From Bacteroidia bacterium (lineage in GTDB: Bacteria; Bacteroidota; Bacteroidia; J057), in the NCBI GenBank assembly GCA_022760475.1, contig JALEFZ010000091.1:1-64000 (forward strand): a DNA stretch of 64,000 bases, given 5' to 3'. The position numbers and the translations under genes were made by a program. The notes beneath the pieces were generated by a model. The model saw nothing but the letters and a program-made list of their open reading frames with translations, had not been told where the DNA came from and ran no database searches. Shown here in pieces: positions 19,242 to 27,571 of the stretch. The first letter of the stretch is position 1. Each line of letters opens with the position of its first letter.

Positions 19242-20144
19242 CTAGAAGTATCCTTGTTTTTTGCGGTCTTCCATGGCGCTATCCGAACGTTTGTCATCAG
19301 CTCTTCCCCCTCTTTCCGTAGTTCTCGTAGAAGCGATCTCATCTATGATCAATGGGATTGAATTTGCTTCTGAAAGAACTGCTCCTGTACAAGTTGCATC
19401 ACCGATGGTACGAAAACGAACCATTTTCTCCTCGAACGTTTCATTGCTTCCTAGAGAAATGAATGGGGTATCTGCCAGGAATACTCCGTCTCTATTGACC
19501 ACCTTTCTCTTGTGGGCAAAGTATAGCGGTGGCAAAGGTACTTTCTCCTGCTGCAGGTACATCCAGATATCCAATTCAGTCCAATTACTCAATGGGAAGA
19601 TCCTAAAGTGCTCACCTACATTTTTAAATCCATTGAACAAATCCCAAAGTTCGGGACGCTGATTTTTGGGCTCCCACTGTCCGAATTCGTCTCTATGAGA
19701 GAAAAATCTTTCTTTCGCTCTAGCTTTTTCTTCATCTCTACGAGCTCCTCCAAGGGCTCCATCGAATTTGTATTCTTCAATGGCGTCCAACAATGTGATG
19801 CTCTGAAGAGAGTTACGGCTTGGATTCGGCCCTTTTTCTTCGACTGCTCTTCCTTTATCAATAGACTCTTGAACAGAAGCAACAATCAGTTTGGCACCAA
19901 TATCTTCTATAAATTTATCACGAAACACGATGGTCTCGTCAAAGTTATGTCCGGTATCTACATGCAACAGTGGAAACGGAAGTTTGCCCGGAGAAAAAGC
20001 CTTTCTGGCTAACCATGCCAGGGTAATTGAGTCCTTTCCACCTGAAAACATCAAAACAGGTCTTTCAAACTGCGCAGCAGTCTCCCTGATGATGTAAATT
20101 GCTTCAGATTCTAATTGCTGAAGATGACTTAATCTATAGTCCAT
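19242..20144 (-). CDS. cysD: Sulfate adenylyltransferase small subunit
   Basis: This is the catalytic subunit of ATP sulfurylase and forms APS with CysN. It has 300 residues of the PAPS reductase/N-type ATP pyrophosphatase fold. The PP-loop is LMFSGGKDS near residue 32, and GGARRDEEKARAKER (about 150) and FPLSNWTELDIW (about 199) are typical of CysD. The C-terminus ends with the family-like stretch RTTERGGRADD...MEDRKKQGYF. It lies 34 bases after cysC and 51 before cysN. Confidence 0.97.
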   Translation of the reverse strand: MDYRLSHLQQLESEAIYIIRETAAQFERPVLMFSGGKDSITLAWLARKAFSPGKLPFPLLHVDTGHNFDETIVFRDKFIEDIGAKLIVASVQESIDKGRAVEEKGPNPSRNSLQSITLLDAIEEYKFDGALGGARRDEEKARAKERFFSHRDEFGQWEPKNQRPELWDLFNGFKNVGEHFRIFPLSNWTELDIWMYLQQEKVPLPPLYFAHKRKVVNRDGVFLADTPFISLGSNETFEEKMVRFRTIGDATCTGAVLSEANSIPLIIDEIASTRTTERGGRADDKRSDSAMEDRKKQGYF

Positions 20145-20178
20145 AATGCGCTTGAAGTAACAATTTAAAATGACAAAG

Positions 20179-20775
20179 CTAAGAACGTTTTACTATTGGA
20201 AGTAAGGCCTCTAAAAGTTTTTGGGTAGAGTCTTCTAATGATTCCTGATCTGTTTTTATCTCCATGAATGGATTTTGGGGTGCCTCATAGGGAGAATCAA
20301 TACCCGTAAAATCTTTGATAATTCCAGCTCTTGCCTTTTTATAAAGGCCTTTCACATCTCTTTCTTCGCAAACCGCTATGGGGGCATTTACAAAGACTTC
20401 ATGGAATTCCCCTTCACCAATAATTTCTTTCGCCATTTGCCTGATTTCCAAAGTTGGACTCACAAATGAGCACAAACATATGACTCCTGTATCCAAAAAC
20501 AAACGTGCTGTCTCAGCAATCCTCCTAATGTTTTCCCTGCGATCCTCGACAGAAAAACCAAGGTTATTTCCTAGTCCTGTGCGAATGTTGTCTCCGTCAA
20601 GCAGCTTTACCAGAAAGCCTTTGCCGTGCAATTCCCGTTCCAATCTTTGGGCAATAGTACTTTTCCCTGAACCCGATAGTCCGGTAAGCCAAACAACTAC
20701 TGATTTCTGTTTCAGCAATTCTTCCTTCTCACTACGGGATAGTATTTTATCAAAAATAGGATGTATGTGTTCCAA
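20179..20775 (-). CDS. cysC: Adenylylsulfate kinase
   Basis: This enzyme phosphorylates APS to PAPS, the universal sulfate donor. It has 198 residues, a P-loop at GLSGSGKST (32-40), the DGDNIRTGLGNNLGFS region that binds APS, and FVSPTLEIR in the lid. It is the first gene of the five-gene minus-strand unit. PAPS can serve sulfate reduction or sulfotransferases; the window holds no gene of either kind, so the fate of PAPS has to be inferred from the neighbours gmd and fcl. Confidence 0.96.
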   Translation of the reverse strand: MEHIHPIFDKILSRSEKEELLKQKSVVVWLTGLSGSGKSTIAQRLERELHGKGFLVKLLDGDNIRTGLGNNLGFSVEDRRENIRRIAETARLFLDTGVICLCSFVSPTLEIRQMAKEIIGEGEFHEVFVNAPIAVCEERDVKGLYKKARAGIIKDFTGIDSPYEAPQNPFMEIKTDQESLEDSTQKLLEALLPIVKRS

Positions 20776-21155
20776 AGTGATTTTTGGTTTTAGTCTGGAC
20801 TATTAAAGTCAAATAGAAATGTAAGAGGACGACTTTGCGAGGAGTGTTTCAATTATGGGGCCAAACTAACAAAGCTCCATCGAAGAATGAAAGAACATAA
20901 TGATTTGTTAATCAGAGCTTTGTTTTTAGGACTTTTCTACCACAAAGGTAAATAGTTCCTTTATTCTAAATTTCGAGTCAAAAGTAATTAAAAAGCTCAA
21001 ATTTGATTCAAGGGTCACATGAACTGCCCAAAATATTTCCTGAACTGTTCCAATGCAATACTTAGGATCAGATCATTCCATTTATCTTCAAAAATAAAAG
21101 AAAGATCTGACCCATCTATGGGTAGGAAAGAAATAATGAAAGATTGTCAAATCTG
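20776..21155. other. 380-base intergenic region between mutS2 and cysC
   Basis: This region holds the 3' flank of mutS2 and, on the minus strand, the promoter and leader of the cysC operon. I looked for a SAM-I-like leader, which can precede sulfur genes, and found none. I see no clear TAnnTTTG match and no small gene. Confidence 0.5.
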
Positions 21156-23594
21156 CTATTCATTCAGCTCGATGATGGTCCATCCGGCTCCACCTTCTTC
21201 GACACTTGCATCGCTCAATCGGTCAATAAAAGGAAAGCCTCTCAGGTGGTTTCTTACCGCTTCGCGTAGGGCACCTGTCCCCTTACCATGAAGAACACGA
21301 AGTCTTCGTAAGCCTGCAAGCCTTCCCTCATCCAGGAACTTATCCACTTCATTGAGGGCTTCTTCTACACGCTTACCCATGATGTCCAGTTCAAGTTTAG
21401 CAGATTTGGCAGGTACGTTTTCAACCGTATAAGTCAGGCTATTTGTGGATTTTTTCTGTTTGGGTGTCTCTATTTTGTCCAATTGATCCAGTTTGACATT
21501 GATCCTTAGGCCATCTGTCTCTACAACCCCTTTTTTCCCTTGAATACTGATCAATTGGCCATAAGATTGTGAAGCCTTGAGCTTTACCCAGTTGCCTTCC
21601 TTGAAGTTTCGATCTGTGAGTACCTTTATCCCATTGCCTTGGGAAGCAGGACGCTTGCCATTTTTCTTCTTCTTTTTATTCGTGATAGGGGGCAGGTTGA
21701 GGTTTTCTGCTTCAGAAAGCTCAGGCATTTCTGCCCTCAACTCCTGACGAAGCTCCTTGGTTCTTTCTTTTTCAGCTTGAATCTCCCGAATTTCACGAAT
21801 GGTATTCTCAATCTTTCGATTAGCATCTTTGATCAACTGCTGAGCTTCTCGTTTGGCCTCATTGATGATCTGTTTTTTATTGCTACTCAACTCCTTCTCA
21901 ACCCTTTCGTTCTTCTCAACAAGTTGCTGGAGTCTATGCTCTTTCTTTTTGCTTTCAGATAGGCTGGATTTGAGCTCGGAGTTCTTCTTCTCAAGCTCCT
22001 TCAATACCCTTTCGACATCTATTTCGTCGGTTCCCATTTTTTTGCGGGCCCTCCGGACAATGGTATTGTGGACACCTACCCTTTTTGCCATTTCGAAGGC
22101 ATAGCTTCTTCCAGGCACCCCTTCCATAAGCATGTAGGTGGGCTTGAGTTCCTTATTGTCGAATTGCATGGCGGCATTGATGGTGCCGGAATTTACTTCA
22201 GCAAAGTCTTTCAGGTTTCCATAGTGTGTGGTAATGATTCCATAAGCCATTTGCCTTACAAAACGTTCTAGGAATGACTCTGCAATTGCTCCCCCCATCT
22301 TGGGGTCTGTACCGCTGCCAAACTCATCCACACAAAATAAAGAGTTTTTGCTCATGTTGTCCCCCATCTGTCTCCATGCAGTGAGCCTTGAAGTGTAGGT
22401 ACTCAAGTCAGAATCAATGGATTGCTCATCACCAATGTCAAGAAATAGAGAATCAAAGAAGCGAAACTCTGATCCTTCATCCACGGGCAATAGAAACCCA
22501 GATTGCAGCATCAGTTGGAGGAGCCCAACTGTTTTGAGGGTTACTGATTTACCACCTGCATTTGGTCCTGAGATTACTACGATTCTTTTCTTGCGATCCA
22601 TGCTCAGGTTCAGGGGGACTACCTGAAACTTTTCCCTTAAGGATTTTAACAGCAAAAGAGGATAATAGGCCTCCCTGTAGACCAATCTTTCTCCATCTGG
22701 GATAATTGTTGGAAGGGTGGCTTTCAGCTTTTGAGCCAATTTTGCCTTCGCACGGATCAGCTCTACCTGAATCATTATCTCCCTAAAGGCTTCGATTTCG
22801 GGTAGGTGTATTCTTACTTTATTGGTTATGGCCTGAAGGATTCGCACAATTTCATTGTGCTCCCTAATTTGAAGCTCCCTCATTTCATTGTTAAGAGAAA
22901 GGGCTTCTGTGGGTTCAATGTAGACCGTATTACCCGATTGGGACATGTCATGGACAAAACCCGGCACATGTCTGCGGCTTTCAGCCTTCACAGGAATCAC
23001 CAACCTGTCATTTCTGATGGTAATTTCTTTATCCTGGCTCCAGTTTTGCTCAATGGCTTTGCGAAGTACCTTTTGCAAGGCACTTCTTAATTGATTGGAT
23101 GATTTTCCCAGTTTTTTGCGGATGGATTGCAGTTCAGGAGAAGCATTGTCGCTGATATTTCCATACTGATCCAGTATTTTATCAATGTCATTGATCAACT
23201 GCTGGGAAAAGGGAAGAGATGACACCAGTTCAACTAGAAGGGGATACCTCTCGGTCCGGTTCTTAAAATACTTCCTGATGTCTCGAATACCCTTTAGCCA
23301 TTTATGAAACTGGTCCAATAGCCTCGTATTCAGCCAATCACCTTCAATATCCAGCCTTTCAATGATTTTCTTAAGGGAAATGAAGTGCCCACCAGGGAAG
23401 GGATCGTCGAAATTGAGCATTTCTAAAAACTCAGCTACCCTTTTGAGTTCTGCTGTCAGGTATTCCACATTGGTATCAGGAGCAATGGCTATGCACCTTT
23501 CCTTTGCTTCTTCATTTGAAATAAATGAAGCAGTTTCACTTAAAATAAGGTCAAAACCCAGTTTTTCGTAGGTTTGGGGATGGTAGAGCTTCAT
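21156..23594 (-). CDS. mutS2: MutS2 endonuclease with Smr domain
   Basis: This 812-residue ATPase/nuclease acts on branched DNA and, in some bacteria, on collided ribosomes. The core and clamp regions precede the ATPase with Walker A GPNAGGKS (343-350), Walker B FCVDEFGSGTDP (about 421) and a conserved TTHYGNLK. A long charged coiled coil (about 520-630) and a KOW-like part follow. The C-terminal Smr domain (about 738-812) has LDIMGKRVEEA and the nuclease motif LHGKGTGALR. Its ATG overlaps the stop of the DUF4296 gene by 4 bases, so the two are coupled. This gene pair looks like ordinary Bacteroidota housekeeping. Confidence 0.96.
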   Translation of the reverse strand: MKLYHPQTYEKLGFDLILSETASFISNEEAKERCIAIAPDTNVEYLTAELKRVAEFLEMLNFDDPFPGGHFISLKKIIERLDIEGDWLNTRLLDQFHKWLKGIRDIRKYFKNRTERYPLLVELVSSLPFSQQLINDIDKILDQYGNISDNASPELQSIRKKLGKSSNQLRSALQKVLRKAIEQNWSQDKEITIRNDRLVIPVKAESRRHVPGFVHDMSQSGNTVYIEPTEALSLNNEMRELQIREHNEIVRILQAITNKVRIHLPEIEAFREIMIQVELIRAKAKLAQKLKATLPTIIPDGERLVYREAYYPLLLLKSLREKFQVVPLNLSMDRKKRIVVISGPNAGGKSVTLKTVGLLQLMLQSGFLLPVDEGSEFRFFDSLFLDIGDEQSIDSDLSTYTSRLTAWRQMGDNMSKNSLFCVDEFGSGTDPKMGGAIAESFLERFVRQMAYGIITTHYGNLKDFAEVNSGTINAAMQFDNKELKPTYMLMEGVPGRSYAFEMAKRVGVHNTIVRRARKKMGTDEIDVERVLKELEKKNSELKSSLSESKKKEHRLQQLVEKNERVEKELSSNKKQIINEAKREAQQLIKDANRKIENTIREIREIQAEKERTKELRQELRAEMPELSEAENLNLPPITNKKKKKNGKRPASQGNGIKVLTDRNFKEGNWVKLKASQSYGQLISIQGKKGVVETDGLRINVKLDQLDKIETPKQKKSTNSLTYTVENVPAKSAKLELDIMGKRVEEALNEVDKFLDEGRLAGLRRLRVLHGKGTGALREAVRNHLRGFPFIDRLSDASVEEGGAGWTIIELNE

Positions 23595-24025
23595 TCTTCT
23601 GATTCAGGAGATGATTCAGCAGGAGGATTCTTCAAAGAAGAAGGATTGGGCTTCTTTTTTTCTTTAGCCTTATCTTTCTCACCTGAATCTCCTTTTTCTT
23701 CTAATATTTTAATGATTTGGACATAAATGCTGTCCATCTTTGAAGGGTGCTCCATGTAATACTCGTAACTCTCAAAAAAAGTTTCTTTGGAGACATCATA
23801 TTTTTCCAGGATGTCCTTGGTTAGATCTTTCCTGAACATTTCCCTATAGACAGATAGGCCTCCTCTTCTTCCTGCAATGGCCTCTGCCACATGGAAATCA
23901 ATGAGGATGTCTCTCATCAATTCTTCTGGAAGGGCTTTTTCTTCCGCACTCTTATTTTCAGGATTGCATGCCAATGTGGAAAGTGACATTGCCATTATTA
24001 TTATCCTAAGAATTAATTTGTTCAT
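23591..24025 (-). CDS. DUF4296 lipoprotein
   Basis: This 144-residue putative lipoprotein has Cys in STLAC at residue 20. The DUF4296 core (about 32-115) shows LMRDILIDFHVAEAI, then a YDVSKETFFESYEYYMEHP segment. The last 30 residues are rich in Lys, Glu, Pro and Ser and look disordered. The family is restricted to Bacteroidota and has no known function. Its stop overlaps the mutS2 start (ATGA), so it is translated just before mutS2. The lipobox is imperfect (AC preceded by L), but the charge and hydrophobic pattern support export. Confidence 0.82.
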   Translation of the reverse strand: MNKLILRIIIMAMSLSTLACNPENKSAEEKALPEELMRDILIDFHVAEAIAGRRGGLSVYREMFRKDLTKDILEKYDVSKETFFESYEYYMEHPSKMDSIYVQIIKILEEKGDSGEKDKAKEKKKPNPSSLKNPPAESSPESEE

Positions 24026-24143
24026 CTTGGGTGCAAATTTAACCAGTAATGTATTTTTATTCCAAGTTGAGCTGTTAATTCACCAAAGTTATCCTTGGCT
24101 TGACGGTTCAAAACTCTCACTTATTGGAAAATCGGATTAAATC

Positions 24144-24647
24144 ATGAATACTCAGACCATTGCAGCTATTTATGCTGTTTCAGAAAACGGGGTCATTGGC
24201 AAAGACAACGACTTGCCATGGAAACTGAAGGATGACCTCAAGTTCTTTATGAACACTACCATGGGTTTTCCTATCATAATGGGGCGCAAATCCTTTGAAT
24301 CGTTGGGTAAGCCTTTACCCAAAAGAAGAAATATTGTCATTAGCCGAAACCCGACCTTTAATCCTGAGGGAGTTGAAATGTGTAGATCATTGGAGGAAGC
24401 CATTGATTTACTGAAGGAAGAAGCCCTTATTTTTATAACAGGTGGTGCAGGTGTATATAAGGAATCAATTGATAAGGGCTATGTAAACAAAATTTTTGAA
24501 ACCCTGGTTCATGCTGATGTTGAAGGTGATACCTTTTTCAAATTGCCGAATCCTGATAATTGGGAAATAACAGATGTAGATGCAAGACAAGCAGATGATA
24601 GGAATGAATATGCCTACACTTTCAGAACGTTGATCAAGAAAGCTTAA
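24144..24647 (+). CDS. folA: Dihydrofolate reductase
   Basis: This enzyme reduces dihydrofolate to tetrahydrofolate with NADPH for thymidylate and one-carbon metabolism. It has 167 residues. The N-terminal IAAIYAVSENGVIG and the DNDLPWKLKDDLKFF segment give the substrate-binding acid (Asp in KDDL), followed by PIIMGRKSFESLG and the NADPH-binding FITGGAGVY. It is divergent from the DUF4296-mutS2 pair and followed closely by the DinB gene. Confidence 0.96.
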   Translation: MNTQTIAAIYAVSENGVIGKDNDLPWKLKDDLKFFMNTTMGFPIIMGRKSFESLGKPLPKRRNIVISRNPTFNPEGVEMCRSLEEAIDLLKEEALIFITGGAGVYKESIDKGYVNKIFETLVHADVEGDTFFKLPNPDNWEITDVDARQADDRNEYAYTFRTLIKKA

Positions 24648-24729
24648 CATCACTTTTTGTAGCCTTCACCATGAGTTGATGTACCTAATTGAAAAATTTC
24701 ATTTATTTGCCACCAAAATATGTGCCTGT

Positions 24730-25248
24730 ATGCTTTCCATTCCTACCACCTCTGAATACGCTCCCTATTATGGATCTTACATTGAATATGTAGGAACTGA
24801 GCCTGTACTGGATTTATTAAAAATGCAACTGCCTGAAACCCTAGGGATGTTCAGGGCTTTATCCAAGAAGGAGTTTAAGCACAGGTATCATCCCTCCAAA
24901 TGGTCTGTTGCTGAGGTCTTGGCCCACATGATTGATACCGAACTGGTCATGGCCTCCAGGGCTTTTAGGATTGCTAGGAAAGAGATAAATCCCTTACCGG
25001 GCTTTGATCAAAACGCTTTTATCGAAAATGGAAGCATTGAAGAGTTCGATCCAGAGTGTTTGATCAAGGGTTTTGAAGCTGTAAGGCATAGTACACTCTC
25101 ACTTGCACATCTGATCACACCAGACCAATATTTATTGGTTGGCACGGCAAGTGGATTCAAGGTTTCTGTCCGAGCCCTTTACTATATCATCGCTGGGCAT
25201 GAGTTACATCATACCAAAATCCTTAGGGATAAATATCAGATCAAATAA
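24730..25248 (+). CDS. DinB-family protein
   Basis: This 172-residue four-helix-bundle protein is of the DinB/YfiT-like group. Such proteins bind a divalent metal through three His residues, and some act as thiol transferases. Candidate ligands are His in VAEVLAHMIDTE and the two in GHELHHTKIL near the C-terminus. I chose the ATG at 24730 (MLSIPTTSEYA); upstream in-frame starts (TTG 24676, ATG 24679) would add a hydrophobic Cys-containing tail that does not fit the fold. It lies about 80 bases after folA on the same strand. The substrate is unknown. Confidence 0.82.
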   Translation: MLSIPTTSEYAPYYGSYIEYVGTEPVLDLLKMQLPETLGMFRALSKKEFKHRYHPSKWSVAEVLAHMIDTELVMASRAFRIARKEINPLPGFDQNAFIENGSIEEFDPECLIKGFEAVRHSTLSLAHLITPDQYLLVGTASGFKVSVRALYYIIAGHELHHTKILRDKYQIK

Positions 25249-25342
25249 ATTTGTCTGACTATTTGAAAAGGCTAATTTTGGCCAGGTCAGGTGAATTTTT
25301 ATCTGCCAAAATTTCCAATCAAAATTGCTAATATCAATTACT

Positions 25343-26590
25343 ATGCTGGATACAAGCACAAGAATTTCTTCTCAGGAAGCCATGGATTTAGAGTCCCGCC
25401 ACGGTGCTCACAATTATCATCCACTTCCAGTAGTCCTAAGCAAGGGGGAGGGGGTTTTTCTATGGTCTCCTGAAGGGAAAAAATATTATGATTTTCTCTC
25501 GGCCTATAGTGCTGTAAACCAAGGCCACTGCCATCCAAGGATTCTAACTGCACTTAATGAACAGGCTCAAAAATTAACCTTGACCTCAAGGGCTTTTTAC
25601 AATGATGTCCTTGGACCTTATGAGGCTTATATTACCAAGTTGTTGGGGTATGACAAGGTATTGCCCATGAATACTGGAGTAGAAGGAGGCGAGACTGCTG
25701 TGAAACTTTGCCGTAAATGGGGGTACAAAGTGAAGGGAATTCCCGCAAATCAGGCAAAAATGATCTTTGTTGAAGGGAATTTTTGGGGAAGAACCCTTGG
25801 TGCGATATCTTCTTCAACCGATCCCTCCAGCTTTGAAGGCTTCGGTCCCTACATGCCAGGTTATTCTATTATCCCATACAACAACCTGGAGGCCCTTGAG
25901 GAGGCGCTTAAAGATCCCAATGTAGCAGGCTTTATGGTTGAGCCTATTCAAGGAGAGGCTGGTGTGGTAGTGCCTGATGAGGGTTATTTGAAAAAGGCCT
26001 ACGAGCTTTGCCAAAAATATAATGTCCTTTTTGTTGCTGACGAAGTACAAACGGGGCTATCAAGAACCGGTAAAATGTTGGCTTGTGATCATGAAGGCTT
26101 TAAGCCGGACATCCTGATCCTGGGCAAGGCATTATCAGGAGGAGTTTTTCCTGTTTCTGCAGTTTTGTCAAGCGATGAGGTCATGCTGACCATCCAGCCA
26201 GGCGAACATGGTTCTACCTACGGCGGCAATCCGTTGGCTTGTGCCGTTGCAGCTGAGGCCCTACAAGTCTTGGTGGACGAGAATCTTTCTGAAAATGCCA
26301 GCAGGCTAGGGGAGATCTTTAGACAGAAAATGAGTGAGCTTATAGAGAAACGTCCCGATCTGCTCACACTTGTTCGTGGAAAAGGCCTACTTAATGCAAT
26401 CGTCATCAATGATAGCGAGGATAGCCCAACAGCATGGAATATTTGTCTGCAACTGGCTGAAAATGGCCTTTTGGCAAAACCAACTCATGGAAATATCATT
26501 CGATTTGCTCCTCCTTTGGTGATTACCGAAGCTCAATTGGAGGAATGTTGCGGCATAATCGAAAAAACTATCCTAGAATTTCAAAAGTAA
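25343..26590 (+). CDS. rocD: Ornithine--oxo-acid aminotransferase
   Basis: This is a PLP-dependent class III aminotransferase that converts ornithine to glutamate semialdehyde in arginine/ornithine breakdown and proline formation. It has 415 residues from the ATG at 25343; a TTG at 25325 is less likely. Diagnostic parts are [17 protein letters not shown] (substrate-site Tyr), [14 protein letters not shown], the cofactor Asp in [14 protein letters not shown], and the Schiff-base K262 in [10 protein letters not shown]. The GST(Y)GGNPLA segment and the text as a whole match ornithine aminotransferase rather than acetylornithine or GABA aminotransferases. The TraB-like gene follows after 45 bases. 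Confidence 0.95.
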   Translation: MLDTSTRISSQEAMDLESRHGAHNYHPLPVVLSKGEGVFLWSPEGKKYYDFLSAYSAVNQGHCHPRILTALNEQAQKLTLTSRAFYNDVLGPYEAYITKLLGYDKVLPMNTGVEGGETAVKLCRKWGYKVKGIPANQAKMIFVEGNFWGRTLGAISSSTDPSSFEGFGPYMPGYSIIPYNNLEALEEALKDPNVAGFMVEPIQGEAGVVVPDEGYLKKAYELCQKYNVLFVADEVQTGLSRTGKMLACDHEGFKPDILILGKALSGGVFPVSAVLSSDEVMLTIQPGEHGSTYGGNPLACAVAAEALQVLVDENLSENASRLGEIFRQKMSELIEKRPDLLTLVRGKGLLNAIVINDSEDSPTAWNICLQLAENGLLAKPTHGNIIRFAPPLVITEAQLEECCGIIEKTILEFQK

Positions 26591-26635
26591 CACAATCCAT
26601 GTCGGAAATTGATAGATCTTTTATTAATTTCAGGC

Positions 26636-27571
26636 ATGGAACGCCATTTCTTGCTTGGTTTCATTGCTTTTGTAGGGTTGTTTTTGATGCCTTTTAACCT
26701 GATTAAGGCTCAAGAAAGCAACCTCAATATCCAGGATTTGACTTCTGAAAGCATAAACGTTAAAGCTTCACAAGGGATTTTGTGGAAAATTTCTGGCAAA
26801 GGCTTAACGCAGGCTTCATATATCTATGCGGTGCTTTATGTAGTACCAAGGTCTCAGTTTTTCTTGCATCCCTCTCTTGACTCAGTCATGGAAGAAATTG
26901 ATATGGTCATGATGGAGGTAGATCCAGAAGAAAATGGTCGAGACTACCTTTTCCGTTCGGAAGTACCTATAGACTCTACACTTGACGTACTGCTGTCAAA
27001 AAGGGATTTCAAGTTGATGGTTGATTTGATCGATGATGAATTGACTGAAGACTCTCGAAAGAAGCTCATTCAAAGATATCCTCCCTTGATTTTGTTGAGG
27101 CAGATGATGGTTGATTATTGCCTATATAGAAAGCTCGGGCAGGAGGTGATTGCTTATGAGGAATACCTGCGTAAAGCAACTCCTGAAAAAAAATTCATTT
27201 CCCTTCAAATGGATTGGGTGAGGCTTGCATGGCTGGATAGTCATAGTTTCCATGAGCAATCTCAAATTATGCTGGGAGCCCTCCAGGAGCGCGAAAAGAA
27301 AAAAATGGCCTACGAAGGGATGCTTAGGGCTTATAGGCAGGGCAATCTTGATCGAGCATGGCTACTATCCTTGGATAGTCCGGACTTGGGAGATAACAAG
27401 CATACACTTATAGATTTAAAAGTAGCAAATTGGAAAAAAGCATTGATCCAGCAAATGCCTACCAACAGCGTTTGTGCAGTTGCACCTGCCATCGCCCTAC
27501 CTGGCGAATATGGCCTTATTCACCTTCTTCGGAAGGATGGGTACAAGGTGGAGGCAATTCGGATCAAATAA
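26636..27571 (+). CDS. TraB/GumN-family protein lacking both GxxH motifs
   Basis: This 311-residue exported protein has a signal peptide (cleavage near IKAQ, about residue 26). The fold signature of TraB/GumN (Tiki-like) proteins is visible: ILWKISGKG at 48-56, SYIY at 61-64, an acidic helix region, and the C-terminal LPGEYGLIHLLRKDGYKVEAI. Active family members carry GTIH after the first strand and GAGH before LPG. Here these read AVLY (65-68) and PAIA (284-287), so both putative metal-binding GxxH motifs are gone. It is probably a non-catalytic homologue; no function is assigned. I preferred the ATG at 26636 over a TTG at 26609 because it begins the signal peptide. The 3' end may overlap the next gene. 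Confidence 0.8.
   Translation: MERHFLLGFIAFVGLFLMPFNLIKAQESNLNIQDLTSESINVKASQGILWKISGKGLTQASYIYAVLYVVPRSQFFLHPSLDSVMEEIDMVMMEVDPEENGRDYLFRSEVPIDSTLDVLLSKRDFKLMVDLIDDELTEDSRKKLIQRYPPLILLRQMMVDYCLYRKLGQEVIAYEEYLRKATPEKKFISLQMDWVRLAWLDSHSFHEQSQIMLGALQEREKKKMAYEGMLRAYRQGNLDRAWLLSLDSPDLGDNKHTLIDLKVANWKKALIQQMPTNSVCAVAPAIALPGEYGLIHLLRKDGYKVEAIRIK

Noticed and set aside
20776-21155. SAM-I-type or other sulfur-related riboswitch before cysC
   Set aside because: No GGCAACC-like core or matching helices are present on the minus strand.
27474-27536. GTG start of the PAS kinase at 27474
   Set aside because: The first 20 codons are the shadow of the TraB-like C-terminus in another frame; later starts at 27537 or 27585 fit better.
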